Shown here in pieces: positions 63,841-64,000 of a stretch of DNA of 64,000 nt. Origin of the DNA: Devosia sp. 66-22 (GTDB lineage Bacteria; Pseudomonadota; Alphaproteobacteria; Rhizobiales; Devosiaceae); the NCBI GenBank assembly GCA_001899065.1, contig MKUZ01000007.1:73526-137525 (forward strand), read 5' to 3'. Position 1 is the first letter of the stretch. The number at the start of each line of letters is the position of its first letter. A model generated the notes under the pieces. The model worked only from the letters and a program-made list of their open reading frames with translations. It was not told the DNA's origin and searched no databases. The translations under genes and the position numbers were made by a program.

Positions 63841-64000
63841 GCGCGGCGGCGTTCGATCGCATCCCAGATCAGGGGCGCGATGTCGGGACCGCCGAAGCGC
63901 TTGATCTCGCGGATGCCAGTGGGCGAGGTGACATTGATCTCGGTGAGATAGTCGCCGATGACGTCGATGCCCACGAAGATCATGTCGAGCGCCTTGAGCC
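63837..64000 (-). CDS. gshB: Glutathione synthetase (C-terminal part, cut by the window edge)
   Basis: Only the last 54 codons are in the window. [21 protein letters not shown] and the tail [16 protein letters not shown] are the ATP-grasp C-terminal signature of prokaryotic glutathione synthetase. Joins gamma-glutamylcysteine to glycine. The stop overlaps the methyltransferase start by 4 bp. Confidence 0.9.
   Translation of the reverse strand, partial: LKALDMIFVGIDVIGDYLTEINVTSPTGIREIKRFGGPDIAPLIWDAIERRRA

Noticed and set aside
1-64000. Defence systems, CRISPR arrays, insertion sequences, prophage or attachment sites
   Set aside because: Looked for transposases, integrases, restriction enzymes, Cas proteins, toxin-antitoxin pairs and regularly spaced repeats; none found.

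Overview
The window is about 66% GC, densely coded, and carries no rRNA, tRNA, insertion sequence, prophage or CRISPR array. The proteins and gene order point to an alphaproteobacterium of the order Hyphomicrobiales (Rhizobiales). Examples are the HWE-type sensor kinase, the YlxR-L7Ae fusion beside nusA, the class II xylose isomerase, and promoters resembling CTTGAC-N17-CTATAT. A Devosia-like organism is my best guess, but that is inference.

From about 3.3 to 41.3 kb almost everything on the minus strand is a housekeeping backbone. In transcription order it reads mutS-glnD-murJ-[kbl-tdh]-trpS-usp-nfu-tsaB-rimI-fur-plsC-[lipoprotein; DUF2975-XRE]-miaB-phoH-ybeY-corC-[117-aa unknown]-lnt-metK-trmB-[HxlR; HTH-SRPBCC; secreted peptide; flavin reductase]-rimP-nusA-ylxR-infB-[ABC exporter; YcxB-like; MDR reductase]-rbfA-truB. 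Bracketed genes interrupt runs that are normally contiguous in this order of bacteria. The backbone covers translation initiation and ribosome maturation, tRNA modification (TruB, TrmB, MiaB, TsaB), S-adenosylmethionine synthesis, lipoprotein maturation, Fe-S carriage, metal regulation, nitrogen sensing, peptidoglycan lipid II flipping and mismatch repair. A terminator separates infB from the inserted ABC gene, so the usual nusA-infB-rbfA-truB unit is split in two.

From 41.3 to 49.5 kb is a xylose/xylan utilisation cluster: a sugar-nucleotide-type epimerase, a GH43 beta-xylosidase with a one-base frameshift near its start, xylA, xylB, a LacI-type regulator and, divergently, an aldose 1-epimerase with a DUF1697 gene. 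From 49.5 to 64 kb are small accessory modules: a VOC-ArsR pair with a palindromic operator, a WYL regulator, a lower-GC stretch with decayed genes (51.0-52.9 kb), an RTX calcium-binding protein, the peroxide module ohr/ohrR, a FecR-domain protein, comM, YCII and GFA proteins, a GH25 lysozyme lipoprotein, a 40-aa lysine-rich protein, an SDR-FAD oxidase fusion, marC, a methyltransferase, and the 3' end of gshB cut by the window edge.

The most interesting signals are regulatory. The rimP-nusA-infB promoter lies upstream of an intrinsic terminator whose 5' arm can instead join an alternative hairpin. The metK leader has two overlapping, mutually exclusive hairpins just before the ribosome binding site. 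Several HTH genes have clear palindromes placed on their own promoters. I found no convincing new defence system or mobile element.
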